64,000 bases of DNA from Siphonodentalium dalli (GCA_032622095.1 CP136069.1:185493122-185557121); one strand, 5' to 3'; positions 56,701-64,000 are shown, numbered from the stretch's first letter. Notes: a model not told the origin generated them from the sequence alone. A program made the numbers and translations.

Positions 56701-59700
56701 TATACATGTATATCAACATTTTGTTCAACACAATTTGGTACAGAGAGAATATCAGCCAGCACGTCGAATAAAGGAGAGAATATCAGCCAGCACGTCGAAT
56801 AAAGGAGAGATTATCAGCCAGCACGTCGAATATTTGCTAGGCTGCCAAATATTCCAAGCGGTGAAATAGATATCTGATAACTCTGATGGGTGTGTTCCTC
56901 GACTCGAATAATATATTTTTACTCCCGAAGCCAAAGAAATAGTAATTTAGGAGCGTTAATTTTGATTATGTATCTTTAATCACTTACCACTCCATCCTCT
57001 GCCCATATATCATAAGCAAAGTCACCTAAATGCCATATTACATCAAACTCTGTTTTGTTCACTTCCATGAGTAAGGCCGGAAGAGTTGTGAAGTCTCTGT
57101 ATCCCCAGTCACCATAGACAAGATATTTAGCTACCCAATTCTAAAATACAATTAATAAGTAGAAATGATAGTATCCATTATGAAAGTGTCAATGACACTG
57201 TAGCCCAACTTGGGGAGGCGTTAATAATTTTATACTGAGCAGTCAATAAAATGATAAAGAAGGAAATTCAAATGTTTCAGTAAATGGATTATATTGCATA
57301 TATGAAATTAATTTCATTTCAAACATTTCCCCTCTAAATGTGGGCTGCAGGGTGGATGGATTCAAATGTGAAATCCAAGATGGCTCCAGGCACGCATGTT
57401 TTTCATCAAATTACAGAAGAATTTGGAGAGCTTCCATCTAGAGGTCACATCAAAGAACCATATGAAATTTGGATGAGAAATGAGGAATGTGGCATGTAGT
57501 CATGAAAAGACTAAAATCCAACATGGGCGCTGGCAACCATGTTTTTTAAGGAAATTTGGAAATATCATTGGCTCCCATCTAGAGGTCACCCTGAAGATGC
57601 ATATAAAGTTTGGTGATGATGGACAAGGGATGTGGTCTGTAGGTAGCGCCAAAGGATTTAGTTATGCAAGCTTCCGGCGGCCATGTTTTTTATTGTATAT
57701 CTTTCAAATTCGATACCTCTCATTTAGAGGTGATCCTAATCAAAACATTTATTACACATATGCTGTCTGCAGGGTGCGCCGATGGATTGAAATTTTAAAT
57801 CCAAGAAGGCTGCTGGCAGCTATGTATTTTAACAAATTTCACAAATAATCGATGGGTCCCATCTAGACGTAACCCCGAAGATTCGTATGAAGTTTGATGA
57901 CAATCGGATGAGGGATGTGGCCTGTAGAGTGTGCCAAAGGATTTAGTCATGCTCAGAGTAAATTCAAGTAGGCAGCTGGCAGCCATGTTTTTTAATGAAT
58001 TTCAGAAAATATCAATGGCTTCCATCTATAGTTCACCCTGAAGATGCATATATATATTTTTGTGATGATCGGAAAAGGGACACAATTTCAGGCTTGTATG
58101 ACAGATGCTTTTAACCCTTTACCCAACAGAACGGCCCTGTGCCAATGCATTCTCTTATATATGCGAGTCGACCATAGGTCGCCTCACATATATAAGAGAA
58201 TGCATTGGCTTAACACATTAAAAATTATAAAATTGCTAAAGAATGTAAGAAAAAATGGTAAAAAGTGTTAAAAAAAGATTTATTTTAGGCTAAAGCATTC
58301 TCTTATATATGCGAGGCGACCTATGGTCGACTCGCATATATAAGAGAATGCATTGGCACAGGGCATAACTGTAACTATCACAATGTGGTCAAGGAGCCGG
58401 TTCCAATGATATCCATATTTGTATGGTTCTATTGAGACAGACCGAAGATATTTTAGGCTGTTGAAGCTTTATTTGGCCGGTTTTGGCCGGTTTGTTGGGT
58501 AAAGGGTTATATCCATTCGAAATTTCACAGAAAACTCGCTCTTTTTCCCCAACGATGATCAGACAATAACTCTTCAAAAGTTTTGTCCTTGTCCACTTGA
58601 GCCATGAATTGAGTTGTTTCTTTAAGACAACATTAAATAAAATGCAAGGCTGCCACGATCTTCATGAGCGCCTCCAGGTTTTACACCATTGAGTCGACTC
58701 AGTTTTGAAGGGGCAGTCACAGAATGAGGTCCCCAGAGTGTGAATTTAGTGATGCTATCTCAAATGGCAAGCTAGCGTCACCAAATTCATCCTCTGGGGA
58801 CCTCATTCTGGTTAGGCCTCAAATGCTATGGGAGACCTGGGATCAGATAGAAGTTCCCCAGTTGAAGTTCGCGATGCTTACACATTAGTCACCTTGATTA
58901 TACATTATATCTTCTGCAAATTAGGGGATATAGAAACTGAACAGAAGGGGAAAACTATAATCAATGTTAATTTGAGACTATAGATACTTCCAAGAAGATG
59001 AGGCTTAAGCTGATTGAGGTCCCCAGAGGGTGAATTTGCTGATGATAGCCTGCTCTGTGGGGTAGCATCACTAAATTCAAACTCTGGGGACCTCATTTTG
59101 TAAATGACAGACACTATATCCAGGCTTGTATCAAAGGCAGCTGACATCAGCGGAAACAGTTTCACGACAGTGTGTATGTTTATTTGTCACATGTAGTTGA
59201 CATTGAAAGCACACATACACATATTAACCAAAAACACTGTCATAATACGGAGTTCGATGTATAGATTTGGCATATACACTCACTCCTTGTTCTCTGACAG
59301 AGTTGAAGTTATATATAGGAGACGATGCTGTACCATTCACACCACGACATATAACTGTATAGTAATATTTGGTTCCAGGTTGAAGATTCTGAAATAAGAT
59401 TAAGGTTGATGAATTAGCGTGTTTTAATTTAAATATAGTAAATAATAAAAATAATAATAGCACTTATAATATAGTGCTTATAACCCATAATGGGTCGTAA
59501 TCGCTTTACATATTAGAATAAATACATATAATATGCACATGAGACAGATAATCTATGGATATGTGGATTGTTTCACGACAATCAGGTTTTGTTATTCAAT
59601 TTCTTGGAGTTGGGATATAATAGTCTAGCTTTATGATTTTCAACCCCGATGTTATCAGACAGACAATCGGTGTCTAAACAGGGTATACTTTTGTGCCAGT

Positions 59701-61780
59701 CTATCGATTTTAAGATAATCGGTTGTGTTGCTAAATTAAAAAATTTTGTTTTCTGTCATCCTATTGGATGGAACCCTGAATGAATGTTTAACTCTTTCAT
59801 GATGGGAGCTGCGTTGGTGCAGCATTAAGATCCTGTGCCAGTGCATTCTCTTATATCATATACTAGTATAAGAGAACACATTGGTCTAATAATATTTTGT
59901 ATTGTAAGCCTATGCATTGGTATAGGTTATCACAAAATTTCAAAATTGTTTTTATTGAAGAAGCCATATTTTGATTTTTGAAGTCAAATTAATTTATCCA
60001 CCTTAAATTTTTGTCGGGTGAGCAAAAACTCCATATGAATTGGAAAATATATATAGAATATGTAGCTAGTGCAGTCACTTAAACTGTTTAAGCCTGGGAG
60101 GGGGATTTAACTGTTTAAGCCTGTGAGGGGGATTAAACTGTTTAAGGCTGTGAGGGGGATTAAACTGTTTAAGCCTGTGAGGGGGATTTAAGCATCTATT
60201 TGGCCGATGTCAGCAGTTAACATGTAGCTACAGTGTATCTGCAGTCAAGGAAAATAACCTGGGTTTCTTACTGCAATTAATCGCGGTGCCAGCCACAGAA
60301 GTCACAGAAATGTTAACTGAGGTGAGTTATGGTTTGACCGCAGTTATAAATACATAATAACCCCAGTTACTGGGTTAACTAGAGGTGTGACTGTCCCAAT
60401 GGGACTAAGGATACCCCCCGTGTTTTTAAAATACTAAGATGTTTCACATGTCAGTAAACATTTAGTTAAAATAATAAAATAACAGTTCCCATTGCAGGTG
60501 CACAAACCTAACCATAATCTTAAACTTATTGACCGAAAAATGTAGGAATAAAAGCTCGGACAAAATTATGCATTTTGCAAAAAGTCGAAAAAGGGGAATA
60601 ACTCCACAAAAAAGTCGGACAGACATCATAATCGCGGGTGCACAGGTTCTCATGTTACTAAATATCAGTGCCAAGATTAAAAAACATTGACCTAAAAATG
60701 TAGGAATAAAAGCTCGGACAAAATTATACATGTTGCACAAATTTTCTAAGTCTAAAAAGGGGGAATAACTCCACCAAAAAAAGTCGGACAGACGTCATAA
60801 TCGCAGGTGCACATGTTCCCATGGTGGTTGATGCCTGTGCCAAGTTTCACGGAAATTGATAAAAAAACGACTGAGAAAATCTCCAGACAAATTTGTGTCC
60901 ACGGACTGACGACAAACGGACGAGCTAACTCCAGTATACCCCCCCCCCCTAACTTCGTTGCGGGGGGTATAATTACTTAGGAGAGTACAGTAGATACAAA
61001 GAATATACATGTAGGATACAGCAAGACATTGACGTCTGAATACCAAGCCTTGACATAGAATGTCTGCATTTGCAGAATGAGGTTCCCAGCAGGTGAATTC
61101 AGTGAAGCGATCCAGCACAGTGAGATAGCATCACCAGATTCACCCTCTTTTGGACCTCATTCTGCTTATGCCTCATCTTCTGGGAAGTATCAATAGTCTC
61201 AAAATAACAGTGTTTTTAGTTAGTTATGTTCATTTTCTATATCCCCTAATTTGCAGAAGATAAAATACATAACCGATGTGACTAATTGGTCAACATCACC
61301 GACTTCAACTGGGGAACCTCAATCTGATCCTAGGTCTTCCATATCAGTTTAGGCCTGATCAGAATGAGGTTCTTTGAGGAATGAGGAATTTTGGTGACCT
61401 TAGCCCACCATGCGGGATAGCGTCACTAAATTCACTTTCTGGGGACCTCATTCTGCAAATGACAGACACTATTCCAAGGCTTGCTGAACACAGTATGGAT
61501 GTATAGCAGCAAAGAGGTTAAATAATAAATGACATAACCAACAATTCAGGTCTACTCACAATCATAACAGCGCGATGCATCAGACGCAATGTAATATCAG
61601 ATACTTCTGGGATAATAGCAGTTGTTTCATTGGCTATCGTTGTCTGATGATTCGGCTGCAAACCGTAAGTCAAATGGCACTTTGTCTTGTTATGAGTGGT
61701 CCACAGGATAAACATCTCTGAGTGAGTGTTGCCTAAACTGAGGTGAATCTGCTCAGGTTTCCGCTGAGTTAGTCCGGAGC
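41321..61780 (-). CDS. ACP7: Purple acid phosphatase, ACP7-like (eight exons found, 5' end missing)
   Basis: Minus-strand exons, 5' to 3': 61780-61560, 59388-59284, 57140-56988, 55209-54750, 50006-49889, 48448-48245, 45849-45656, 41760-41321. All have AG/GT borders, mostly GTGAGT or GTAAGT donors, and compatible phases. An Fn3-like N-terminal domain (IHLSLGN, LQPGTKYYYTV) precedes the dinuclear metallophosphatase domain. All five metal motifs are present: GDWG, GDFAYD, GNH plus E across a splice, GHRPFYC and AHEHSYERFWP. The NRFSMPG and LWYSYDIGNVHFVT segments are typical of animal ACP7. Expected role: secreted or lysosomal acid hydrolysis of phosphate esters. The signal-peptide exon should lie above 61,780 and was not found. 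Oddities are a nine-fold repeated exon end and a C-terminus with two hydrophobic stretches. With a single repeat copy the visible protein is about 500 aa. Orthology to ACP7 is likely but by recall only. Confidence 0.93.
41930..42840. mobile_element. TTAA-5 element, degenerate, interrupted by a pogo-like element
   Basis: Family segments ATAATGCTAACCACAGTCAA (42,031) and TAGTATAAAATTGCCTGAAA (42,569) are separated by the insertion. The GACTCGAATCAAATATTTTT segment follows at 42,795. Confidence 0.6.
42053..42570. mobile_element. Pogo/Tigger-like non-autonomous element 2
   Basis: TA-flanked ends CAGTTAAACTTTGTTAAGTC and the complement of CAGTCAAACTTCGTTAAGTC. About 515 bp. Several TTCGACTTA-type words occur inside, plus a (TTTA)n run at 42,166-42,184. 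The 84-codon ORF at 42,311-42,565 has no transposase motif. Confidence 0.7.
42985..44345. mobile_element. Dispersed repeat interrupted by a hAT-like element
   Basis: GGGAATAACTCTATATCTTA and GACCTATAATGACTTAAAG (43,190-43,208) continue at 44,241 with ACTTAAAGAGGCACTAATA. Two to three diverged ~130-bp units with TTAGATA.GTCCGTT.AC are visible. Confidence 0.5.
43209..44240. mobile_element. hAT-like element, CAGGCCTCAGCT ends, perfect 8-bp target duplication
   Basis: CAGGCCTCAGCTCA at the left; GGCTGAGGCCTG at the right. ACTTAAAG occurs directly on both sides (43,201-43,208 and 44,241-44,248). 1,032 bp, no transposase. GTCGCC repeats occur near the left end and GAAGTCTCCCTAAATTTCCT repeats near the right end. 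Confidence 0.85.
44423..44812. mobile_element. TA-flanked element rich in ACCGCGGTAT words
   Basis: Inverted ends TACCGCTATTCTCAAAGTAA and the complement of TACCGCTATACTTAAAGTAA. The interior holds many GATACCGCGGT-type words and a duplicated TTTTAGCGGGCAC(C/T)GCATTA segment. Confidence 0.6.
44826..45150. mobile_element. Dispersed repeat (TTGACCTGTATTTTCATGTG type)
   Basis: Two diverged units each with GGGCGGA..GAA...AA(A/T)T, GACCTGTATT.T.ATGTGGG and AAAGTTATCA. Related to 27,770 and 55,800. Confidence 0.55.
45151..45655. other. Phosphatase intron 7 sequence, nothing recognised
   Basis: No supported feature before the donor of exon 7. Confidence 0.4.
45656..45849 (-). CDS. ACP7: Phosphatase exon 7 (GHxH motif)
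   Basis: LEDMFHAQGVDLVLEAHEHS, YERFWPVY, then DPRASLHFISGNAGN. The two His of AHEH are metal/phosphate ligands. GG|A and G|AT junction phases fit both neighbours. Confidence 0.94.
46034..46207. mobile_element. TTAA-2 element, one end missing
   Basis: Ends GGACCTGGCACTCAAAGGGTTAA with one hairpin core. The other end is lost in an AT-rich run. A TTAA-4-like fragment (TTAACCATTTCTTTACAAAA) lies just before, at 45,911. Confidence 0.6.
46437..46512 (+). repeat. Repeat with GTTCAGTG...GCTTCCTTTAGCGGAAAA
   Basis: A similar segment is found at 47,838-47,905 (GTTCAGTGCAACAGCCTCCTTCAGCGG...). Two copies of a dispersed sequence in the same intron. Confidence 0.45.
46641..46859. mobile_element. TTAA-1 element, copy 6 (internally deleted)
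   Basis: Both TTAA ends are intact. The two cores are collapsed to one minimal hairpin (TCTCTTATATAAGAGA), showing internal loss by recombination between core copies. Confidence 0.8.
46860..48045. other. Phosphatase intron 6 sequence, few features
   Basis: ATTTGGCCAAA-type words recur at 47,610-47,700. Otherwise nothing was recognised. Confidence 0.35.
48046..48217. mobile_element. TTAA-4 element, right part
   Basis: TTTGTTGAACTTATTATCAG to GAGAATCCATTCAGTATGGA and AAGGGTTAA. It ends 28 bases from exon 6. Confidence 0.6.
48245..48448 (-). CDS. ACP7: Phosphatase exon 6 (GHRPFYC motif)
   Basis: YNSEYYFVFDQDMVCKQFYF, LLDDLIEANKHRDVRPWIIA, LGHRPFYCSN, then NCAGKYFQRFVKHG. Holds metal ligand His of motif IV. 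The acceptor is TTGTCTACAG and the donor GTGAGT. Confidence 0.94.
48449..49357. other. Phosphatase intron 5, nothing recognised
   Basis: AT-rich; no supported ORF or repeat. Confidence 0.35.
49358..49412. mobile_element. TTAA-3 left-end fragment
   Basis: TTAACCCGTTCATGACGGGA to AAAGGTCCTGTGCCCTT, then stops. Confidence 0.65.
49889..50006 (-). CDS. ACP7: Phosphatase exon 5 (completes GNHE)
   Basis: The acceptor TTAATTTTTCAG is followed by AA, which completes the Glu codon of GNHE when exon 4 ends in G. Then IHNKFIVYRNRFSMPGSRWP and LWYSYDIGNVHFVT. An alternative downstream AG (TTGTTTATAG) would shift the frame, so the longer exon is chosen. Confidence 0.93.
50029..51049. mobile_element. TTAA-4 element interrupted by TTAA-6
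   Basis: TTAACCATTTTGATACTAAA at the left; GAGAATCCATTCAGTATAGA and TTGTTAA at the right. The interior includes TTTGTTGAACTTATCATCTG and a GC-richer stretch (50,400-50,540) not seen in other copies. Confidence 0.6.
50646..51017. mobile_element. TTAA-6 element, copy 3 (nested)
   Basis: TTAA-bounded; GTGATGTGAAACAATCAGGT at one end and AAGTCCATAATATGTCTTTAA at the other. In reverse orientation to the copy at 12,124. Confidence 0.65.
51080..51726. mobile_element. TTAA-4 element interrupted by hAT-1
   Basis: TTCTTTACTGAATGGATTCT before, and ATTCAGTTATAAATGCATAC, TTTGTTGAACTTACTATGTG after the insertion. Confidence 0.5.
51113..51561. mobile_element. hAT-1 element with target duplication ATTCTCCC (nested)
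   Basis: Starts CAAGCCTGAGTACAGCGTGT and ends CTAAACTCAGACTTG. The same ATTCTCCC lies on both sides. Both palindromes and the interior are present. Confidence 0.75.
51727..52574. other. Phosphatase intron 4 sequence with one hAT-1 fragment
   Basis: 52,121-52,176 is a hAT-1 right end (TTCACCCTCTGGGGACCTCA to TTTCAAGGCTTGG). Nothing else was recognised. Confidence 0.45.
52575..53503. mobile_element. Inverted-repeat element (AGACCCAC...ATGAGGGTAGC ends) carrying TTAA-5
   Basis: Left CAGACCCACATACATGAGGG and right CCCTCATATATAATAGTGGG/TCT are inverted. TCCGGA and TCCGGCA-type words occur near both ends. The TTAA-5 copy at 52,854 sits inside. Confidence 0.55.
52854..53252. mobile_element. TTAA-5 element, copy 2 (nested, complete)
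   Basis: TTAA at both ends, GATACATTATCC at the left and TCAGATTGTGTATC at the right, with the conserved GAGTCGAGGCACCCACCCAT interior. Confidence 0.65.
53555..54690. mobile_element. hAT-1 element interrupted by TTAA-1 and other sequence
   Basis: The left palindrome and GTTGAAGTTGGTGATATTCA (to 53,765) and the right interior (54,530-54,690) are parts of one element. TTAA-1 (53,774-54,117) and about 410 unassigned bases lie between. Confidence 0.6.
53774..54117. mobile_element. TTAA-1 element, copy 7
   Basis: TTAA ends, two hairpin cores with a shortened spacer. Orientation as copy 2. Confidence 0.8.
54745..55176 (-). repeat. 48-bp coding minisatellite, nine units, spanning an exon-intron border
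   Basis: Nine units of exactly 48 bases with almost no divergence. On the minus strand each encodes LAAHTPYMGFPGNHGK and contains the 5' splice site CATG|GTAAGT. Units 2 (55,081-55,128) and 5 (54,937-54,984) have CATT at the border, and unit 5 also has a weakened donor (GTAATT). 48 is a multiple of three, so the frame stays open through all units. Confidence 0.97.
54750..55209 (-). CDS. ACP7: Phosphatase exon 4 (GNH motif, repeated)
   Basis: The acceptor TTTATCTTTCTAAG precedes VGEKWFQELEK, then LAAHTPYMGFPGNH. Using the first donor gives an exon of 76 bases (55,134-55,209), the size expected for the family. Using the last gives 460 bases. The coordinates give the longest form. Each form ending in CATG joins exon 5 to make GNHE. 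Confidence 0.88.
55241..55345. mobile_element. TTAA-3 fragment
   Basis: TTAACCCTTTCATGACAGGA to CCAATGTATTCTCTTATATA. It sits 32 bases from exon 4. Confidence 0.65.
55577..55769 (+). repeat. 32-34-bp minisatellite, array 1 (about six units)
   Basis: Units ATAATGCTAACCACTGTCAA plus CTCTAGAATAAA, differing mainly in the length of the A run. Confidence 0.85.
55775..56256. mobile_element. Dispersed repeat inserted between the two minisatellite arrays
   Basis: Starts AAGTGCACCGCTGGGCGGAG. Contains AAAAAGGGTCATAACTCTCA and TTGACCTGTATTGCGATATT, as in the repeats at 27.8 and 44.8 kb. Non-coding. Confidence 0.55.
56257..56690 (+). repeat. 32-35-bp minisatellite, array 2 (about thirteen units)
   Basis: Same unit as array 1. 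A second small array of ~30-bp units (GAGAATATCAGCCAGCACGT) follows at 56,745-56,830. Confidence 0.85.
56988..57140 (-). CDS. ACP7: Phosphatase exon 3 (GDWG and GDFAYD motifs)
   Basis: 51 codons: NWVAKYLVYGDWGYRDFTTL, PALLMEVNKTEFDVIWHLGD, FAYDIWAEDGV. Carries the Asp and Tyr ligands of motifs I and II; the Tyr gives purple phosphatases their colour. Phase 0 at both ends; the donor is GTG|GTAAGT. Confidence 0.95.
57183..58090 (+). mobile_element. Element of diverged ~165-bp repeats (GGCAGCCATGTTTTT type), copy 2
   Basis: Five units with AAATCCAAGATGGCT-like, GGCAGCCATGTTTTTTAA-like, CATCTAGAGGTCACCCTGAA and GGGATGTGG.CTGTAG words. Opposite strand to the copy at 16,050-16,900. Confidence 0.6.
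58111..58510. mobile_element. TTAA-1 element, copy 8
   Basis: Left TTAA intact, right end changed to TTAT. Two hairpin cores. Orientation as copy 2. Confidence 0.78.
58716..59129. mobile_element. hAT-1 element, left tip missing
   Basis: Both GAATGAGGTCCCCAGAG palindromes and the interior are present, in reverse orientation. Ends GACACTATATCCAGGCTTG. Confidence 0.7.
59284..59388 (-). CDS. ACP7: Phosphatase exon 2 (Fn3-like domain end)
   Basis: 35 codons: NLQPGTKYYYTVICRGVNGT, then ASSPIYNFNSVREQG. The LxPGTxYYY motif is standard in purple phosphatases. The acceptor is CTTATTTCAG and the donor GTGAGT. Confidence 0.93.
59389..60065. other. Phosphatase intron 1 sequence with a TTAA-3 fragment
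   Basis: 59,788-59,940 starts TTAACTCTTTCATGATGGGA and keeps a decayed core. The rest is AT-rich and unrecognised. Confidence 0.45.
60080..60190 (+). repeat. ~27-bp tandem repeat, four units
   Basis: AAACTGTTTAAGCCTGTGAG plus GGGGATT, repeated with few changes. Confidence 0.85.
60377..60975 (-). mobile_element. Element with CCCCCCGCAACGAAGTTAGG head, copy 2
   Basis: Inverted relative to 9,085-9,822. From AACTAGAGGTGTGACTGTCC to TTCGTTGCGGGGGGTATAAT, with one fewer internal unit. Shares the CTAAAAATGTAGGAATAAAA words. Confidence 0.65.
61042..61483. mobile_element. hAT-1 element, long form
   Basis: CAAGCCTTGACATAG to CTATTCCAAGGCTTG. Flanks CTGAATAC and CTGAACAC are a one-mismatch 8-bp target duplication. 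Confidence 0.75.
61560..61780 (-). CDS. ACP7: Phosphatase exon 1 found (Fn3-like domain start)
   Basis: GSGLTQRKPEQIHLSLGNTH, SEMFILWTTHNKTKCHLTYG, then VSDITLRLMHRAVMI. The acceptor TTTATTTTCAG shows an earlier exon exists. The first two bases complete a codon from it. PEQIHLSLG is the normal start of the mature domain, so only a leader exon should be missing. Confidence 0.92.
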
Positions 61781-62241
61781 CTGAAAATAAATGTCATTTA
61801 GTGGCATAATAATAATTGTACAACTATATGACCCAAAAGTTCAATTAATACGAAAACTAAAAATACCATGCACAAAGTAACTATAACTGGTCACGATCAA
61901 CAAAGAGTGATCAAGTTAAGCAGATGAACGATCAACGATTGGCTTATGTTCAGATTGATAATTCCAAAATTGGAGCTATATGCCAAATATGGGGTTGATT
62001 TGGTGGATGGAAGCACTAGAATAGTAAAATATAGTATTGTATTAAGTGACATACAGGTATATGTATTGCGAAATTCTTTCTGTAGTATGTTTTAACATAT
62101 GTATCATGATGCACTTATTCCCACATTTTCATATATTTTGTCGACTAATTGTACAGTTCCATAGTCACGGTGAGAGGTAAATCTGGAAATGAACACTCAA
62201 ACATAGTGTAATTAAAGTAAAAGGATAAGTTAAATATTTTC
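61781..62241. other. Intron sequence upstream of the phosphatase, nothing recognised
   Basis: No signal-peptide exon with a suitable donor was recognised here. Confidence 0.4.
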
Positions 62242-63279
62242 AGTGTGGCATGGAATACTACCGTATGCTATTAGTGTGGCATGGAAATTATACTACCGTA
62301 TGCTATTAGTGTGGCATGGAATACTACTGTATGATATTAGTGTGGCATGGACTACTACTGTATGCTATTAGTGTGGCATGGAATACTACCATATGCTATT
62401 AGTGTGGCATGGAATACTACTGTATGCTATTAGTGTGGCATGGACTACTACCGTATGTTATTAGTGTGGCATGGAATACTACCATATGCTATTAGTGCGG
62501 CATGGAATACTACCGTATGCTATTAGTGCGGCATGGAATACTACCGTATGCTATTAGTGTGGCATGGACTACTACCGTATGTTATTAGTGTGGCATGGAA
62601 TACTACCATATGCTATTAGTGCGGCATGGAATACTACAGTATGCTATTAGTGTGGCATGGACTACTAGTCTACTACCGTATGTTATTAGTGTGGCATGGA
62701 CTACTACCGTATGCTATTAGTGTGGCATGGAATACTACCGTATGTTATTAGTGTGGCATGGAATACTACTGTATGCTATTAGTGTGGCATGGAATACTAC
62801 TGTATGATTTTAGTGTGGCATGGACTACTACCGTATGCTATTAGTGTGGCATGGAATGCTAACGTATGCTATTAGTGTGGCATGGAATACTACTGATTGC
62901 TATTAGTGTGTCATGGAATACTACTGTATGCTATTAGTGTGGCATGGACTACTACCGTATGTTATTAGTGTGGCATGGAATACTAACGTATGCTATTAGT
63001 GTGGCATGGAATACTAACGTATGCTATTAGTGTGGCATGGAATACTACTGATTGCTATTAGTGTGTCATGGAATACTACCGTATGCTATTAGTGTGGCAT
63101 GGACTACTACCGTATGTTATTAGTGTGTCATGGAATACTACCGTATGCTATTAGTGTGGCATGGACTACTACCGTATGCTATTAGTGTGGCATGGAATAC
63201 TAACGTATGCTATTAGTGTTGCATGGAATACTACTGTATGTTATTAGTGTGGCATGGAATACTACCGTATGCTATTAGT
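62242..63279 (+). repeat. 31-bp satellite array, about 33 units
   Basis: Units AGTGTGGCATGGAATACTAC plus CGTATGCTATT. Variants (GGACTAC, TGTATG, TGTTATT, GCGGC, AACGTATG, GTGTCATGG) recur in higher-order patterns, for example ACTGATTGCTATTAGTGTGT twice, about 170 bases apart, which shows block duplication. Confidence 0.95.
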
Positions 63280-64000
63280 CAGGGTTTCCGCTAGGGATAA
63301 ATAACTGAGGCCGTATTTGGGGGGGGACACTCAACGCGACGGCACGACCATGGTTCGCTCCGTCGGGTGAAAATTTTGATGTTTGTCAGTGAAAAGAAGC
63401 AATTTCCTTGCACCTAAGACATGAAATAGGAACGTTGAAGCTACGTGGATAAAGTAAATTGAAACAGCGTTTTTTGACACCAAATTATTTAGTTATTAAT
63501 TTAGTATCTCCATCATCGCTGTTCAATAGGTCAAGGGTATCAGAATGTGAACCGGATTTCGTACCGGCTGTTTTTCGTACCGATATTCTGAAGCATACCG
63601 GTAGTTGGTAACCAAGAGGTCATTCCCCTCGCTACGCTGGTTTGGGCGCAATTCCGTTTTGCAAGTAACTCCATGCATTTGAAAATGCATCTAATCTTCT
63701 CTCTGTTCGCGCCTCGTGTGGTGTTTGATGCGACTTGCATTTGTTGCATCACATTTCCCGAAGTAGCTGAAGCGGCAAAGTCAACGCTCGCCTGAACACA
63801 ATCTACGTGATCGGTAGAATTCACATGCCTTTCAAACTGTCTAGTGGATGGTCAGTCTGCCGAACCCCTGTATCCACCCAGGACAGACCGATTTGTTGCA
63901 TTCTGGGCAGACAACGGCGCCACCGGTAACATAGGGAGCAAATCCACCCCCCTTTCTCTATACTGTAATTTGCCCACGGGAAGATCTCCATCCATTTTCG
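63280..64000. mobile_element. Terminus of a probable hAT element, running off the window
   Basis: CAGGGTTTCCGCTAGGG immediately after the satellite is a classic hAT-type terminus. Further inside lies the zinc-finger-like reading frame at 63,540-63,870. The other end is outside the window, so target duplication cannot be tested. Confidence 0.5.
63540..63870 (-). pseudogene. Fragment of a hAT/zinc-finger-like reading frame
   Basis: The minus frame contains RQFERHVNSTDHVDCVQASV, which looks like the end of a zinc finger of hAT-related proteins (H....S..H). About 90 more codons follow up to a stop. A CPECNKSVCPGW-like stretch upstream (about 63,905-63,870) is in a different frame. No catalytic domain is present. 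The assignment is tentative. Confidence 0.35.

Larger units (their letters stand above)
55484..56979. mobile_element. TTAA-5 element, expanded copy
   Basis: TTAA-bounded; AGGTTTACAAGGTACACAAT at the left, TTGATTATGTATCTTTAA at the right. The family segment AATAATGCTAACCACTGTCA is amplified into two arrays, and an unrelated repeat sits between them. Its right end is 3 bases from the exon 3 donor. Confidence 0.7.

Noticed and set aside
62242-63279. CRISPR-like array
   Set aside because: The units are contiguous tandem copies with no unique spacers, the genome is eukaryotic, and there are no cas genes. The same applies to the 68-bp array at 14,180-14,690 and the ~33-bp arrays at 55.6-56.7 kb.

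Overview
This is an AT-rich, intron-rich and repeat-laden eukaryotic window with no prokaryotic features. An invertebrate, probably a lophotrochozoan such as a mollusc, is the best guess. The guess rests on a rho-like glutathione S-transferase, an ACP7-type purple acid phosphatase with small exons and long introns, a decayed multicopy protein gene of a type I associate with marine invertebrates, and an extreme density of short non-autonomous transposons. The organism is inferred, not shown.

Layout. 1-2.4 kb (minus strand): a frameshifted copy of the multicopy gene. 2.4-7.0 kb: repeats, including a GATATC-rich foldback element and two retroposon-like pieces with 122-bp internal repeats. 7,079-20,035 (plus): a complete six-exon GST gene; every exon has AG/GT borders, all introns are phase 0, and the product is 223 aa. 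20-41 kb: intergenic DNA made almost entirely of nested miniature elements and minisatellites. 41,321-61,780 (minus): eight exons of a purple acid phosphatase gene with matching splice phases; the signal-peptide exon was not found. 62.2-63.3 kb: a 31-bp satellite array. 63.28 kb to the end: the terminus of a probable hAT element with a short zinc-finger-like reading frame.

Repeat families, named here for cross-reference. TTAA-1 to TTAA-7 are families flanked by TTAA, as expected for piggyBac-type insertion. TTAA-1, -2 and -3 have different ends but share one internal hairpin core. TA-1 is a nearly perfect palindrome with CAGT ends and TA target duplications (mariner-like). hAT-1 has CAAGCCTTG ends and 8-bp target duplications. 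There are also two pogo/Tigger-like elements and two larger hAT-like elements. Many copies are nested inside one another, which gives relative ages.

The most unusual object is the phosphatase exon at 54,750-55,209. A 48-bp segment that encodes the metal-binding GNH motif and also carries the 5' splice site is repeated nine times in frame. The gene therefore has nine alternative donors, and the protein could carry one to nine copies of an active-site segment. Two copies have a changed last exon base; splicing there would create a stop codon.
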